A stretch of 64,000 nt of DNA from contig UQUQ01000007.1 of assembly GCA_900544265.1 (NCBI GenBank), positions 31,294 through 95,293 on the forward strand, in the 5' to 3' direction. Position numbers and translations under genes: made by a program. Shown piece after piece: positions 53,854 through 62,700 of this stretch (position 1 is its first letter; every line of letters starts with the position of its first letter). The stretch comes from an uncultured Alistipes sp. Lineage in GTDB: Bacteria; Bacteroidota; Bacteroidia; Bacteroidales; Rikenellaceae. Below the pieces are notes generated by a model. It made no database searches and was not told the DNA's origin. It saw nothing but the letters and a program-made list of their open reading frames with translations.

Positions 53854-55983
53854 TCAGAGGTTGCGCAGCGTGTAGTCGATCATCTTCTGCCGCACGTGCG
53901 AGGTGGCGTCGGGCTGCATCGAGTGGTTCTGGTCCGGATAGACCATCATGTCGTACTGCTTGCCGAAGCGGTTGAGGGCGCGCGTCATCTCGACCGTGTT
54001 CTGGAAGTGGACGTTGTCGTCGGCCGTGCCGTGGATGATGAGCAGGCGCGTCTTCCGGTCGTCCAGCATCTGTGCGAAGTTGATCGGCGAGTTCTCGTCG
54101 TAGCCCGCGGCGTTGTACTGCGGGAGATTGTTGTAGATCTCCGTGTAGATCGTGTCGTAGTAGCGCCACGAGGTGACGGGCGCCACGGCGATCGCCATCT
54201 TGAAGAGCCCGTGCCCCTTCAGGGCGCAGTTCAGGGCCATGAAGCCACCGTAGGACCAGCCGTAGATGCCGATGCGGGAGGCGTCGACCCACGGCTGGGC
54301 GGCCATGTGGCGCGCCAGCGAGAGCTGGTCCTCGGTCTCGAGGGCCCCGAGGCGGCCGTAGGTCTGCTTCTTGAAGCGCTCGCCGCGGAAGCCCGTGCCG
54401 CGGCCGTCGGTGCAGACGACGATGTAGCCCAGGTCGGCGAGGGCATCCTCCCAGTCGAGTGTCCAGCGGTCGACGACCTGCTGCGAGCCCGGGCCCGAGT
54501 ACTGCGTCAGCAGCACGGGGTAGCGCTGCGCGGGGTCGAAGTCGCGCGGCTTGACGATGTAGGCGTTGAGCTCGTCGCCGCGCTCCGTGCGGAAGGTGAA
54601 GAACTCCTTGGCGGGGCGGTTGGCGACCATCAGCCGGATGCGCAGGTCGCGGTTGTCGCAGAGCGTGCGGATCGCATTGCCTGCGGCGTCGCACACCTCC
54701 ACGCGGTTGGGCGTCCGGGTGTTCGAGAAGGTCGTGACAAAGTACTTCATGCCGCGGCTCGGCACGACGGTGTAGTACCCTTCGCCCTCCGTCAGACGCC
54801 GCTTGTCGCTGCCGTCGAGGCGCACGCTGTAGAGGTTGCGGCGCAGCGGCGAGGTCTCGGTCGAGAGGTACCAGACCCGCTTGCCGTCGGTCCCGACGAC
54901 CTGCGTGACCTCCCATTCGCCGCCGGTCACCTGCGCGAGGCGTCCGCGGCGGATGCTGTACAGGTAGAGGTGCATGTAGCCCGAGTAGCTCTCCTGCCGC
55001 ACGAGGAAGCGGTCCTTGTCGACGAAGGTCACCGTGCCGTCGTCCACGCGCTCGACATACTGCTGCGCGCGCTCCTCGTAGATCGTGCGCTGCGCGCCGT
55101 GGGGCTCGCAGAGGATCATCTCGAAGACGTTCTGGCGGCGGTTGATGCGGTGGAACCACAGCCGCCCGTCGGGCGTGAAGCCGATGCGCGGGATGTACTG
55201 GTCGGTCTCGGAGCCCGTGTCGATGCGCTCGCGGCGGCCCGTCGCCAGGTCGGCGACCCACAGCTGCACGACGGAGTTCGGCTCGCCCGCCTTGGGGTAC
55301 TTGAAGGTGTAGGCCTCGTTGTAGAGCCGTCCGTCGAAGCGCATCATCTCCATCAGGGGCACCTGCGTCTCGTCGAAGCGCAGGTAGGCCAGGCGCGTGC
55401 CGTCGGGCGAGAAGGCGTAGGCGCGCGTCGAGCCGAACTCCTCCTCGTAGACCCAGTCGGTCGTGCCGTTGATGACCTCGTTCCAGGCCCCGTCGGTCGT
55501 GATGCGGCGTGTCTTGCCCGAAGCGATGTCGTAGACGTAGAGGTCGTTGCGGTCCGAGTAGACGATGCGCGAGCCGTCGGGCGAGAACGAGGCGTCGCGC
55601 GGCGCAAAGGCCTCGCGCAGGATCGGCTCCACGCGGCCGCCTGTGGCGAGGTAGTACCGCGTGGTGTAGGAGTGGCGGTAGATCGGCGTGCGCTCGGTGG
55701 CCAGCAGCACCGAGCGCTCGTCGGACGAGAGGGCGTAGTCGGTGATCGTGAGCTGCTCGGCCGCCGCGGGCAGCAGCTTGACCCCCGCCTCGTCCGAGGC
55801 GTAGGCGTAGCGCAGGACGTTGCCCTGCTCGAGCGTTGTGTAGTGTTCGCCATCGGCCATCGAGCGGAGGCCCTGCACGCTGCGGTTCATCGCCTTGAGC
55901 TCGGCGATCGCGGCGTATTCGTTCTGTGCGGCGGCTGCCGTGCCGAGCACGAGCAGCGCCGAAGTAAGCAAAGATTTCAGCAC
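53854..55983 (-). CDS. Dipeptidyl peptidase IV-like serine peptidase (S9B)
   Basis: 709 aa exported enzyme releasing X-Pro dipeptides. Signal peptide (LLTSALLVLGTAAAAQ), eight-bladed propeller (about 40-450), alpha/beta hydrolase C-terminus. The Glu region WVYEEEFGSTRAYAFSPDG is the N-terminus-binding EE motif typical of DPP IV. Triad: S577 (GWSYGG), D655 (GTADDN), H687 (DQNHSM). All present. Single gene convergent with nuoN. It complements the prolyl oligopeptidase at 29 kb in proline-rich peptide use. Confidence 0.95.
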   Translation of the reverse strand: MLKSLLTSALLVLGTAAAAQNEYAAIAELKAMNRSVQGLRSMADGEHYTTLEQGNVLRYAYASDEAGVKLLPAAAEQLTITDYALSSDERSVLLATERTPIYRHSYTTRYYLATGGRVEPILREAFAPRDASFSPDGSRIVYSDRNDLYVYDIASGKTRRITTDGAWNEVINGTTDWVYEEEFGSTRAYAFSPDGTRLAYLRFDETQVPLMEMMRFDGRLYNEAYTFKYPKAGEPNSVVQLWVADLATGRRERIDTGSETDQYIPRIGFTPDGRLWFHRINRRQNVFEMILCEPHGAQRTIYEERAQQYVERVDDGTVTFVDKDRFLVRQESYSGYMHLYLYSIRRGRLAQVTGGEWEVTQVVGTDGKRVWYLSTETSPLRRNLYSVRLDGSDKRRLTEGEGYYTVVPSRGMKYFVTTFSNTRTPNRVEVCDAAGNAIRTLCDNRDLRIRLMVANRPAKEFFTFRTERGDELNAYIVKPRDFDPAQRYPVLLTQYSGPGSQQVVDRWTLDWEDALADLGYIVVCTDGRGTGFRGERFKKQTYGRLGALETEDQLSLARHMAAQPWVDASRIGIYGWSYGGFMALNCALKGHGLFKMAIAVAPVTSWRYYDTIYTEIYNNLPQYNAAGYDENSPINFAQMLDDRKTRLLIIHGTADDNVHFQNTVEMTRALNRFGKQYDMMVYPDQNHSMQPDATSHVRQKMIDYTLRNL

Positions 55984-56012
55984 GGTGGAGTGAAAAAAGG
56001 GTGAATGGTCGG

Positions 56013-56053
56013 AAAAAAAGGGCGGGGCGGCCCTTGTGTCGGCCGCTCCGCCC
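56013..56053 (-). terminator. Terminator of the 228-aa unknown gene
   Basis: 13-bp stem GGGCGGGGCGGCC (56020-56032) / GGCCGCTCCGCCC (56041-56053), one mismatch, followed on the minus strand by seven T (56013-56019). Confidence 0.8.
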
Positions 56054-56059
56054 GCGGGG

Positions 56060-56746
56060 TCAGATGTCGTCGGTCTCGAAGTCGTAGCCGAGGCGCTTGC
56101 CCGTGACGAACTTCGAGTTGTCCATCTTGGTGTTGAACTGGTCCACCGTCACGCGCTTGAGCTCGGCGTAGGGCGGCATGAGCAGGTCGAAGTTCAGCGA
56201 GAAGTCGATCGCCTCCTCCAGGATCGCCACGAGAGCCTCGCGGTCGATCTCCGCCTCGCCGAAACGCTCGGCGCGCATCGAGCGCTGCTGCTTGCCCTCG
56301 GCGAAGTAGCGGCGTTCGCGGTTGATGAAGATCCGCCCGATGAGGTAGCCCTCGTCGGCGTTGCGGTTGAACCTGAACGAGTCGGAAAGGAAATTGTAGA
56401 TGTTCACCACGCCGCAGTAGGAGTTTTCGCGGTCGGCCTCGACGTAGGGGGTCTTCCAGACCGGATGCGCCGGGTCGAACTCGAAGACGTCGGTGTGCAT
56501 CTGGAAGATCAGCAGGTCGTTGGCCACCTGCAGCTGTGCCTCGAACTTGCCGCGGTCGCGGTATTCGAGCCTTACGCGCCGGTCGAGCTTGCCGTCGAGC
56601 GCGTCGTCCATCTCCGAGGCCATCTCCAGCAGGGTCTCCTTCAGCAGGTTGAACGCCGCGAAGGTGTTGTCGAAGACCTTCTGCTTGAGCGTCGACTTGC
56701 GGATGATCGTTTCGAGAATCTTCTCTCGCAATGAGTGTGTTTCCAT
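56060..56746 (-). CDS. Conserved cytoplasmic protein of unknown function
   Basis: 228 aa, no signal peptide or membrane segment. It begins with a charged helix (METHSLREKILETIIRKSTL) and has strand-rich parts (VANDLLIFQMHTDVFEFD, YLIGRIFINRERRYFAEGK) and an acidic tail (LGYDFETDDI). I do not recognise a domain. It is on the same strand, 25 bases after the glucosaminidase gene, so the two may be co-transcribed. Codon use is like its neighbours, consistent with a native conserved gene. Confidence 0.6.
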   Translation of the reverse strand: METHSLREKILETIIRKSTLKQKVFDNTFAAFNLLKETLLEMASEMDDALDGKLDRRVRLEYRDRGKFEAQLQVANDLLIFQMHTDVFEFDPAHPVWKTPYVEADRENSYCGVVNIYNFLSDSFRFNRNADEGYLIGRIFINRERRYFAEGKQQRSMRAERFGEAEIDREALVAILEEAIDFSLNFDLLMPPYAELKRVTVDQFNTKMDNSKFVTGKRLGYDFETDDI

Positions 56747-56771
56747 AGGTAGGAATTAGGTCGTTGTCGTT

Positions 56772-57773
56772 TTATTTGATGCGTATCTGTCGTCCGGCCG
56801 CGATCGCTTCTCCGCGCTTGAGGCGGTTCATCTTCTCGATCGACCGGGTGCGGATGGCGTAGGACTGCCCCACGGCATAGGCCGTCTCGCCCTCGCGGGC
56901 GATGTGGTGGCGCGAGTTGCCCTCCCAGTGCTTCTTCTTGCGCTCGATGTAGACCACCTCGCCCGTCATCGGCTGCGCGCGCTTGTCCTTCAGGTCGTTG
57001 AACTTCCGGAGGTTGCGCGGCGAGAGGCGGAACAGCCGCCCGATGTGCTCGAACGTGTCGTTCTCCTTGGCCAGCACATAGTGCACGCCGTTGGTCATGT
57101 AGACGTTGTAGCCCTCGTGGGCGTTGATCGTCACGCGGTAGTCGTCCGGGTCGACCGCCGCCTCGGCGCGGGCGTCCGCCACGCTGCTCTGCGAGGCGAA
57201 CCACTGCTCGGGATCGCCCGCATGGCCCGTGCGCGAGGCCCACAGCCGCAGCCCGTCGGGACGGTCGAGCAGGTAGAGCTGCGTCTCCTCGATGATGCGG
57301 ATCAGCCGTTGCGCGTAGTCCGGCGCCGTGGCGTAGCCCGCCGCCTTCAGGCCGCGGGCCCAGCTGCGGTAGTCGGTCGCGTCGTAGGCGAAGAGCGAGT
57401 CGTAGCGGGGCTGCGAGTCGAGGAACTCCGCATGGTCGCGGTACGAGGCCTCGACCGAGGGGTAGGCGCGGAAGCATTCGCCCTTGGCGTCGTCGTCGTG
57501 GTAGACCTTGCGGCCGGTCCAGCCGCGCTTGCACTTGATGCCGAAGTGGTTGTTCGACTGCATCGACAGCAGGCTGTTGCCGCAGTCCGATTCGAGGATG
57601 CCCTGCGCCATGGTGATGCTTGCCGGGATGCCGTAGCGTTCCATCTGCGCCACGGCGATGTGCTTGTAGCGGTCGACGTACTCTTCGCGCGTGAGCCGCA
57701 CCTGGGCCCGGGCGCCGGCGGCGATCGCGAGCACGAAGGCGGCGAGGGCTATTGCTTTTCTGGAAATAATCAT
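56772..57773 (-). CDS. Exported N-acetylglucosaminidase (GH73) with LysM-type repeats
   Basis: 333 aa peptidoglycan hydrolase. Signal peptide (IALAAFVLAIAAGARAQ). GH73 domain at about 28-170, with catalytic E61 in QGILESDCGNS and SNNHFGIKCKRGW, then YPSVEASYRDHAEFL, as in FlgJ-like glucosaminidases. Two LysM-like segments follow (VLAKENDTFEHIGRLFRLS; HIAREGETAYAVGQSYAIRT) for binding glycan. A minus-strand TACCTTTG (57796-57803) may be its -7 box. Confidence 0.9.
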   Translation of the reverse strand: MIISRKAIALAAFVLAIAAGARAQVRLTREEYVDRYKHIAVAQMERYGIPASITMAQGILESDCGNSLLSMQSNNHFGIKCKRGWTGRKVYHDDDAKGECFRAYPSVEASYRDHAEFLDSQPRYDSLFAYDATDYRSWARGLKAAGYATAPDYAQRLIRIIEETQLYLLDRPDGLRLWASRTGHAGDPEQWFASQSSVADARAEAAVDPDDYRVTINAHEGYNVYMTNGVHYVLAKENDTFEHIGRLFRLSPRNLRKFNDLKDKRAQPMTGEVVYIERKKKHWEGNSRHHIAREGETAYAVGQSYAIRTRSIEKMNRLKRGEAIAAGRQIRIK

Positions 57774-57896
57774 TATCTTTGTTTTGCTTTAAGGGCAAAG
57801 GTATAACTTTCCCGCGAGAATAGCAACGGGAAAGACAACATTACGCAACGGCTCCGCCGCGCGTGCGGACCACGATACTAAAACCGCTCAAGACCT

Positions 57897-58502
57897 ATGT
57901 TTACCGAAAACGCCAACCGCATTTTCAACGAGGCGATCGAGGAGTACCACCGCTGGGACGACGTCGATCACCCGATTTCCAATCCCTATGCCGCGGGGAC
58001 GATCGACCACCTGCTCTACGAGAAGAACTGGATCGACACGGTGCAGTGGCACCTCGAGGACATCATCCGCGACCCGCAGATCGATCCCGTCGAGGCGCTG
58101 AAGATCAAGCGCCGCATCGACCGCTCGAACCAGGAGCGCACGGACATGGTCGAGTACATCGACTCCTACCTGCTGGACAAGTACCGGGCGGTGGTGCCGG
58201 CGGCCGATGCGCGGCTCAACACGGAGACCCCGGCGTGGGCGATCGACCGCCTGTCGATCCTCGCGCTGAAGATCTACCACATGCGGGCCGAGACGCAGCG
58301 GCAGGATGTCGACGAGGCGCACCGCGAGGCGTGCCGGAAGAAGCTCGACGTGCTGCTCACGCAGCAGGCCGACCTCTCGCGCGCCATCGAGGAGCTGATC
58401 GAGGACATCGAGGCCGGCCGCAAGTACATGAAGACCTACAAGCAGATGAAGATGTACAACGACCCGGCGCTGAACCCGGTGCTCTATGCCCAGAAAAAAT
58501 AG
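57897..58502 (+). CDS. DUF4254 family protein
   Basis: 201 aa cytoplasmic, largely helical protein. N-terminus (NRIFNEAIEEYHRWDDVDHP) and middle (KNWIDTVQWHLEDIIRDPQI, RRIDRSNQERTDMVEYIDSY) match DUF4254, a Bacteroidota family usually located next to lipopolysaccharide glycosyltransferases. Function unknown. Its stop overlaps the next gene's start by 17 bases, so they are translationally coupled. Confidence 0.8.
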   Translation: MFTENANRIFNEAIEEYHRWDDVDHPISNPYAAGTIDHLLYEKNWIDTVQWHLEDIIRDPQIDPVEALKIKRRIDRSNQERTDMVEYIDSYLLDKYRAVVPAADARLNTETPAWAIDRLSILALKIYHMRAETQRQDVDEAHREACRKKLDVLLTQQADLSRAIEELIEDIEAGRKYMKTYKQMKMYNDPALNPVLYAQKK

Positions 58503-59520
58503 GGCGCTGCCGCGCCACCTGCTCGTGCTGCGGACGTCGGCCATGGGCGACGTGGCGATGCTGCCGCATGCGCTGCGGGCGCTCATGTCGGCCTATCCCG
58601 ACCTGCGGGTCACGGTAGCCTCGCAGGCGATGTTCCGCCCCTTCTTCGCGGGGCTGGAGGTGGGGTGGCTCGACGTCGACGTCCGGGGCCGCCACCACTC
58701 GCTGCACGGCATGTGGAAGCTGGCGGCCGAGGCGCGCCGGCTGGGTGTCGACGCCGTGGCCGACGTCCACGACGTGCTGCGCTCGCAGGCCTTCGATCTG
58801 GCGATGCGGCTGCACGGCATCCGCGTGGCCCGCATCCGCAAGGGGCGCGCCGAGAAGCGCCGCTTCATCCGCTGCGGCGGCCGCGGCATGGCGCCGCTGC
58901 GCCACACGGTGCTGCGCTACTGCGACGTCTTCCGCCACTTGGGCTTCGTCTTCGACGACCCGGCGCCCGTCGTGCACACGGCGCATCCCAACCCCTTCGG
59001 GGAGAAACACGGTGTGTGGGTCGGCTTTGCCCCCTTCTCGGCCCACCGGGGCAAGACCTGCCCCGAGCCGCAGCGCCGCGAAGTGGTGCGGCTGCTCGCC
59101 GCACGCTGCGAGCGGCTCTTCATCCACAGCGGAGGCGGCGACGAGGCGGCCTTCGCCGAAGAGATGGAGCGCACCTACCCGAACGTCACGGCCCTCTGGG
59201 GCAAGGTGCGCTTCGCGGGCGAAATCGACCTGATCGCCAACCTGGACTGCGTCGTCACGATGGATTCGCTGGTGATGCACCTCGCCGCGCTCGTCGGCAC
59301 GCCCTGCGTCTCGCTGTGGGGCGCTACGCACCCCGGGCTGGGATTCCTCGGGTACGGCGCCCCGGAGGAGGGCATTCTGCAGGCCGACCTGCCGTGCCGC
59401 CCCTGCTCGGTCTTCGGGGCGCGGCCCTGCCGGCTGGGCGACTACCGCTGTCTTGCGGCCCTGACGCCCGAACGGGTGGTCGAACGGGTCGAACGGCTGA
59501 TCGCCCGGCCGAAGCCCTGA
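58486..59520 (+). CDS. Glycosyltransferase family 9 (heptosyltransferase-like)
   Basis: 344 aa. GT-B fold enzyme, probably adding a heptose to the lipid A core. N-terminal LLVLRTSAMGDVAMLPHALR is the classic GT9 start. The C-terminal donor domain has LDCVVTMDSLVMHLAALVGT, then CVSLWGATHP, matching the D-S-x-x-M-H-L-A-A motif. A short KPP-like tail has CRPCSVFGARPC with paired cysteines. Overlaps the DUF4254 gene by 17 bases. The exact sugar is not known. Confidence 0.88.
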   Translation: MPRKNRALPRHLLVLRTSAMGDVAMLPHALRALMSAYPDLRVTVASQAMFRPFFAGLEVGWLDVDVRGRHHSLHGMWKLAAEARRLGVDAVADVHDVLRSQAFDLAMRLHGIRVARIRKGRAEKRRFIRCGGRGMAPLRHTVLRYCDVFRHLGFVFDDPAPVVHTAHPNPFGEKHGVWVGFAPFSAHRGKTCPEPQRREVVRLLAARCERLFIHSGGGDEAAFAEEMERTYPNVTALWGKVRFAGEIDLIANLDCVVTMDSLVMHLAALVGTPCVSLWGATHPGLGFLGYGAPEEGILQADLPCRPCSVFGARPCRLGDYRCLAALTPERVVERVERLIARPKP

Positions 59521-59587
59521 CCTCCGTCCGGCGGGCGGGCGCCCGCGATCGGGACGATCCGAAAGGCAGGGTGATGATGCCAAAAAC

Positions 59588-59617
59588 ACGAGGCCTCCGG
59601 GATTCCGGAGGCCTCGT
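59588..59617. terminator. Hairpin between convergent glycosyltransferase and lipoprotein genes
   Basis: 13-bp perfect stem ACGAGGCCTCCGG (59588-59600) / CCGGAGGCCTCGT (59605-59617), 4-base loop. The minus strand continues GTTTTTG, so it serves the lipoprotein gene. Confidence 0.8.
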
Positions 59618-59637
59618 CGCATCTTGTCACGAAACGG

Positions 59638-60207
59638 TTATTCCGCCTTGGTGTAGACCTGGCCGGTCTCCTCGATCGTGAGGTAGCGCCGCCCGTCGGC
59701 ATCCTTCGAGAGGATGCCCGTCTGGGTGAACTCGATCGTCTGGCCGTTGCCGAGGCTTTGGCCCTTGAGCAGGATGCGGTCCGCCTCGCCCTGCAGCTCC
59801 CAGTCGGTGTAGAGGAGCGTCGCCATGCGGATCGACGATGCCTCGCCCTCGACGCCGAGGTCGATGCCCATGACCTGGTCCGGGGCGATCGGGTCGGCGG
59901 CGGTCCAGCGGCCCACGGCGGCGGCATAGGTCGGGTCGGTGGCCACCTTGACCGCCTCGGCCCCCTTGTCGAGCCGTCCGCGGTACTCCACGATGGCCGG
60001 TGCGCCGACGAGCAGTCCGTAGGCCTCGCTGCGGTCGGCTGCGTCGGTCGTGAAGGTGTAGGTCTCCTCGCTCGAGAGGCTGCGCACCGTTACGGTATTC
60101 ATCGTGGCGTCGGCAATGTAGCCCGTGAAGACCTCGGGGCTCTTCTTCGCGCAGGCGGCCGTGACGCAGAGTGCCGCGGCGGCCAGCATGTATCGGATGT
60201 TTTTCAT
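59638..60207 (-). CDS. Small lipoprotein of unknown function
   Basis: 189 aa. Signal with lipidation Cys19 (AALCVTAAC), then a strand-rich beta-barrel or sandwich-like part (VFTGYIADATMNTVTVRSL, ETYTFTTDAADRSEAYGLL, VYTKAE at the end). The pattern of two repeated short beta domains (one about 25-95, one about 110-189) recalls NlpE-like or lipocalin-like envelope lipoproteins of Bacteroidota, a tentative comparison. It follows the nfnB gene by 12 bases on the same strand and may be in its operon. Confidence 0.65.
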   Translation of the reverse strand: MKNIRYMLAAAALCVTAACAKKSPEVFTGYIADATMNTVTVRSLSSEETYTFTTDAADRSEAYGLLVGAPAIVEYRGRLDKGAEAVKVATDPTYAAAVGRWTAADPIAPDQVMGIDLGVEGEASSIRMATLLYTDWELQGEADRILLKGQSLGNGQTIEFTQTGILSKDADGRRYLTIEETGQVYTKAE

Positions 60208-60219
60208 GTGAAACGGGAT

Positions 60220-61608
60220 TTATTTCCGGTTGCGGATGTATTCGTCGATGGCTTTGGCGGCGGTGCGTCCGGCCCCCATGGCCAGGATTACCGTCGCGGC
60301 ACCCGTCACGGCATCGCCGCCCGCGAAGACCCCTTCGCGGGTTGTCTCGCCCTGTGCGTCGGCCACGATGCAGCCGCGGCGCGTGGTTTCGAGCCCGGCT
60401 GTCGTCGAGGGGATCAGCGGGTTGGGCGAGGTGCCCAGCGCCATGATGACCACGTCGCACGCGATGTCGAACTCCGAACCGGGCTTCACGACGGGCGAGC
60501 GGCGGCCGCTCTCGTCGGGCTCGCCCAGCTCCATCTCCACGCAGCGCACGCCGCGCACCCAGCCCTTCTCGTCGCCCAGCACCTCGACGGGGTTGGTCAG
60601 CATGCGGAAGCGGATGCCCTCCTCGCGGGCGTGGTGCACCTCCTCGGCGCGCGCCGGGAGCTCCTTCTCGGAGCGGCGGTAGACGATCGTCGCCTCGGCG
60701 CCGAGCCGCTTGGCCGTGCGCACGGCATCCATCGCCACGTTGCCGCCGCCGACCACCACGACGCGCTGTCCGACGTAGATCGGCGTGTCGTACTCGCGGT
60801 CGTAGGCGTGCATGAGGTTCGTGCGCGTGAGGAACTCGTTGGCCGAGACCACGCCGTTGAGGTTCTCGCCCGGGATGCCCATGAAGCGGGGCAGGCCGGC
60901 GCCCGAGCCGATGAAGACCGCCTCGTAGCCCTCCTCGCCGAGCAGCGAGTCGACGGTGAGCGTGCGGCCCACGATGACGTCGGTCTCGATCTCGACGCCC
61001 AGCTTGCGGACCTCCTCGATCTCGCGCTCCACGATGCGCTCCTTCGGCAGGCGGAACTCCGGAATGCCGTAGACCAGCACGCCGCCCACCTTGTGCAGCG
61101 CCTCGAAAATCTTGACTTCGTATCCCATGCGGGCCAGGTCGCTGGCGCAGGCCAGACCGGCCGGGCCGCTGCCCACGACGGCGACGCGGTGGCCGTTGCG
61201 GGGTGTCGGGGCGACGGTCGGGGCGCCGTGTTCGAGTTTCCAGTCGCCGACGAAGCGCTCGAGCTTGCCGATGGCCACCGGCTCGCCCTTGACGCCCAGC
61301 ACGCAGGCGCCTTCGCACTGCGTCTCCTGCGGGCAGACGCGTCCGCAGATCGACGGCAGCGAGCTGTCGCGTGCGATCGTGTCGGCGGCCCCTTGCAGGT
61401 CGCCGGCATGCAGCGCCGCGATGAACTCCGGGATGGAGATGCCCACCGGGCACGCGGCCACGCAGCGGGGGTTCTTGCAGTGCAGGCAGCGCGACGCCTC
61501 GAGCGTCGCCTCCTCCAGGTTGTATCCGTAGCAGACCTCCTCGAAGTTGGTCGCACGCAGGGCCGGATCCTGTTCGCGCACCGGCACGCGCGGTATTCTG
61601 TTTGCCAT
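60220..61608 (-). CDS. nfnB: NfnB-like large subunit (glutamate synthase small-subunit family FAD/FeS reductase)
   Basis: 462 aa. N-terminal [4Fe-4S] cysteines (CLHCKNPRCVAACP and CGRVCPQETQCEGACVLG), then an FAD domain (VAVVGSGPAGLACASDLARM) and an NADPH domain (VVVVGGGNVAMDAVRTAKRL), ending TGAATVILAMGAGRTAAKAI. The family includes the GltD small subunit of glutamate synthase and NfnB. No gltB is near, while the next gene upstream is an NfnA homologue 3 bases away, so the NADH-dependent ferredoxin:NADP oxidoreductase role is favoured. GltD-type activity remains possible. Confidence 0.85.
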   Translation of the reverse strand: MANRIPRVPVREQDPALRATNFEEVCYGYNLEEATLEASRCLHCKNPRCVAACPVGISIPEFIAALHAGDLQGAADTIARDSSLPSICGRVCPQETQCEGACVLGVKGEPVAIGKLERFVGDWKLEHGAPTVAPTPRNGHRVAVVGSGPAGLACASDLARMGYEVKIFEALHKVGGVLVYGIPEFRLPKERIVEREIEEVRKLGVEIETDVIVGRTLTVDSLLGEEGYEAVFIGSGAGLPRFMGIPGENLNGVVSANEFLTRTNLMHAYDREYDTPIYVGQRVVVVGGGNVAMDAVRTAKRLGAEATIVYRRSEKELPARAEEVHHAREEGIRFRMLTNPVEVLGDEKGWVRGVRCVEMELGEPDESGRRSPVVKPGSEFDIACDVVIMALGTSPNPLIPSTTAGLETTRRGCIVADAQGETTREGVFAGGDAVTGAATVILAMGAGRTAAKAIDEYIRNRK

Positions 61609-61611
61609 GGC

Positions 61612-62493
61612 TTATTTGTCCAATCCGATTCTACAAACGTGTCCTGCGGCGCGCTCGGCCTCGATGGCCGCCCGCCGCTGCTCCTCGCCGCGGTACATGC
61701 CCTGGCGGCGCATCGCCTCGTCGAAGTCCACCTCGTGGCCGTCGAACTCCGGGCCGTCGACGCACGTGAAGCGCGTCTTGCCGCCGACCGTCACGCGGCA
61801 GGCGCCGCACATGCCCGTGCCGTCGACCATCAGGGCGTTGAGCGAGACGGTCGTCTTCAGCCCGTATTTCTTCGTTGTCAGGGCCACGAACTTCATCATG
61901 ACCATCGGCCCGATGGCCACGCACTCGTCGTAATGGCGCCCCTCGGCGATGAGCTTTTCGAGCAGCTGCGTCACCAGCCCGTGGAAGCCCTCCGAACCGT
62001 CGTCCGTGGCGATGTGGAGCTCCGAAGCCACGGCACGCATCGCGTCGGTGAAGATGAGCATGTCGCGCGTCTTGGCGCCGATGATCACCTCGGCCCTGAC
62101 GCCGTGGTCGTGCAGCCACTTGACCTGCGGGTAGACCGGGGCCGTGCCCACACCCCCCGCAATGAAGATGAAGCGTTTGCTCCGCAGCTCCTCGAGGGGT
62201 TCCGTAACGAAGGCCGAGGGGCGGCCGAGCGGTCCGGCCAGGTCCGAGAGCGCATCGCCCGCCTCGAGCTCGCAGATCTTGTGCGTCGAGACGCCGATGG
62301 CCTGCGTGACGATCGTCACGCTGCCCTCCGCGGCGTCGAAATCCGAAATGGTCAGCGGTACGCGCTCGCCGTGTTCGTCGGCGCGCACGATGACGAACTG
62401 TCCCGGGCGGGCCGCATGGGCGACGCGCGGGGCGAGGACCTTCATCAGGTAGATGCCTTTCGCCAGGCACCGTTTTTCAAGAATGGGATACAT
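61612..62493 (-). CDS. nfnA: NfnA-like small subunit (ferredoxin-NADP reductase family)
   Basis: 293 aa from ATG 62493 (MYPILEKRCLAKGIYLMKVL). The FAD-binding part has RVPLTISDF, and the NAD-binding part FIFIAGGVGTAPVYPQVKWL and GAKTRDMLIFTDAM. The C-terminal part has four cysteines, GMCGACRVTV and FTCVDGPEF, for a [2Fe-2S] cluster. This domain set matches the NfnA/SudB/PyrK-like group. Together with NfnB it should bifurcate electrons from NADPH to NAD and ferredoxin. A CTGT/GACA microsatellite sits just upstream of its start. Confidence 0.85.
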   Translation of the reverse strand: MYPILEKRCLAKGIYLMKVLAPRVAHAARPGQFVIVRADEHGERVPLTISDFDAAEGSVTIVTQAIGVSTHKICELEAGDALSDLAGPLGRPSAFVTEPLEELRSKRFIFIAGGVGTAPVYPQVKWLHDHGVRAEVIIGAKTRDMLIFTDAMRAVASELHIATDDGSEGFHGLVTQLLEKLIAEGRHYDECVAIGPMVMMKFVALTTKKYGLKTTVSLNALMVDGTGMCGACRVTVGGKTRFTCVDGPEFDGHEVDFDEAMRRQGMYRGEEQRRAAIEAERAAGHVCRIGLDK

Positions 62494-62501
62494 CGTTGCT
62501 A

Positions 62502-62529
62502 TGTCTGTTTCTGTCTGTCTGTCTGTCCG
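62502..62529. repeat. Tetranucleotide microsatellite just upstream of nfnA
   Basis: TGTCTGTTTCTGTC followed by perfect CTGT repeats (62511-62526), i.e. GACA units on the nfnA sense strand, ending about 10 bases before the ATG. Confidence 0.75.
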
Positions 62530-62700
62530 TTTCGCCTTCGGGTCGCCCGCCCTGCGGGGCGGCGTTCCGGCGGTCGCTCCCGGCGGTTTCCGTGCGGTGC
62601 GTTTCGGCGGCTGCCCCTCCGGTTTTGCCTTTCCGGCTACGTCAGGCCTTGCCGTGTCCGGTTGTGCCGGTTTGTGCCGGTTTGCGGAACCCTCCCTGGC
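62530..62700. other. Leader region between the DUF1573 gene and nfnA
   Basis: No gene seen. It contains a short tandem repeat of GGTTTGTGCC-like units (62656-62686) just after the DUF1573 stop and GC-rich sequence. No promoter of the consensus type recognised. Confidence 0.4.

Noticed and set aside
53812..56004. 730-codon frame antisense to DPP IV
   Set aside because: Entirely opposite a gene with an intact catalytic triad; composition artefact.
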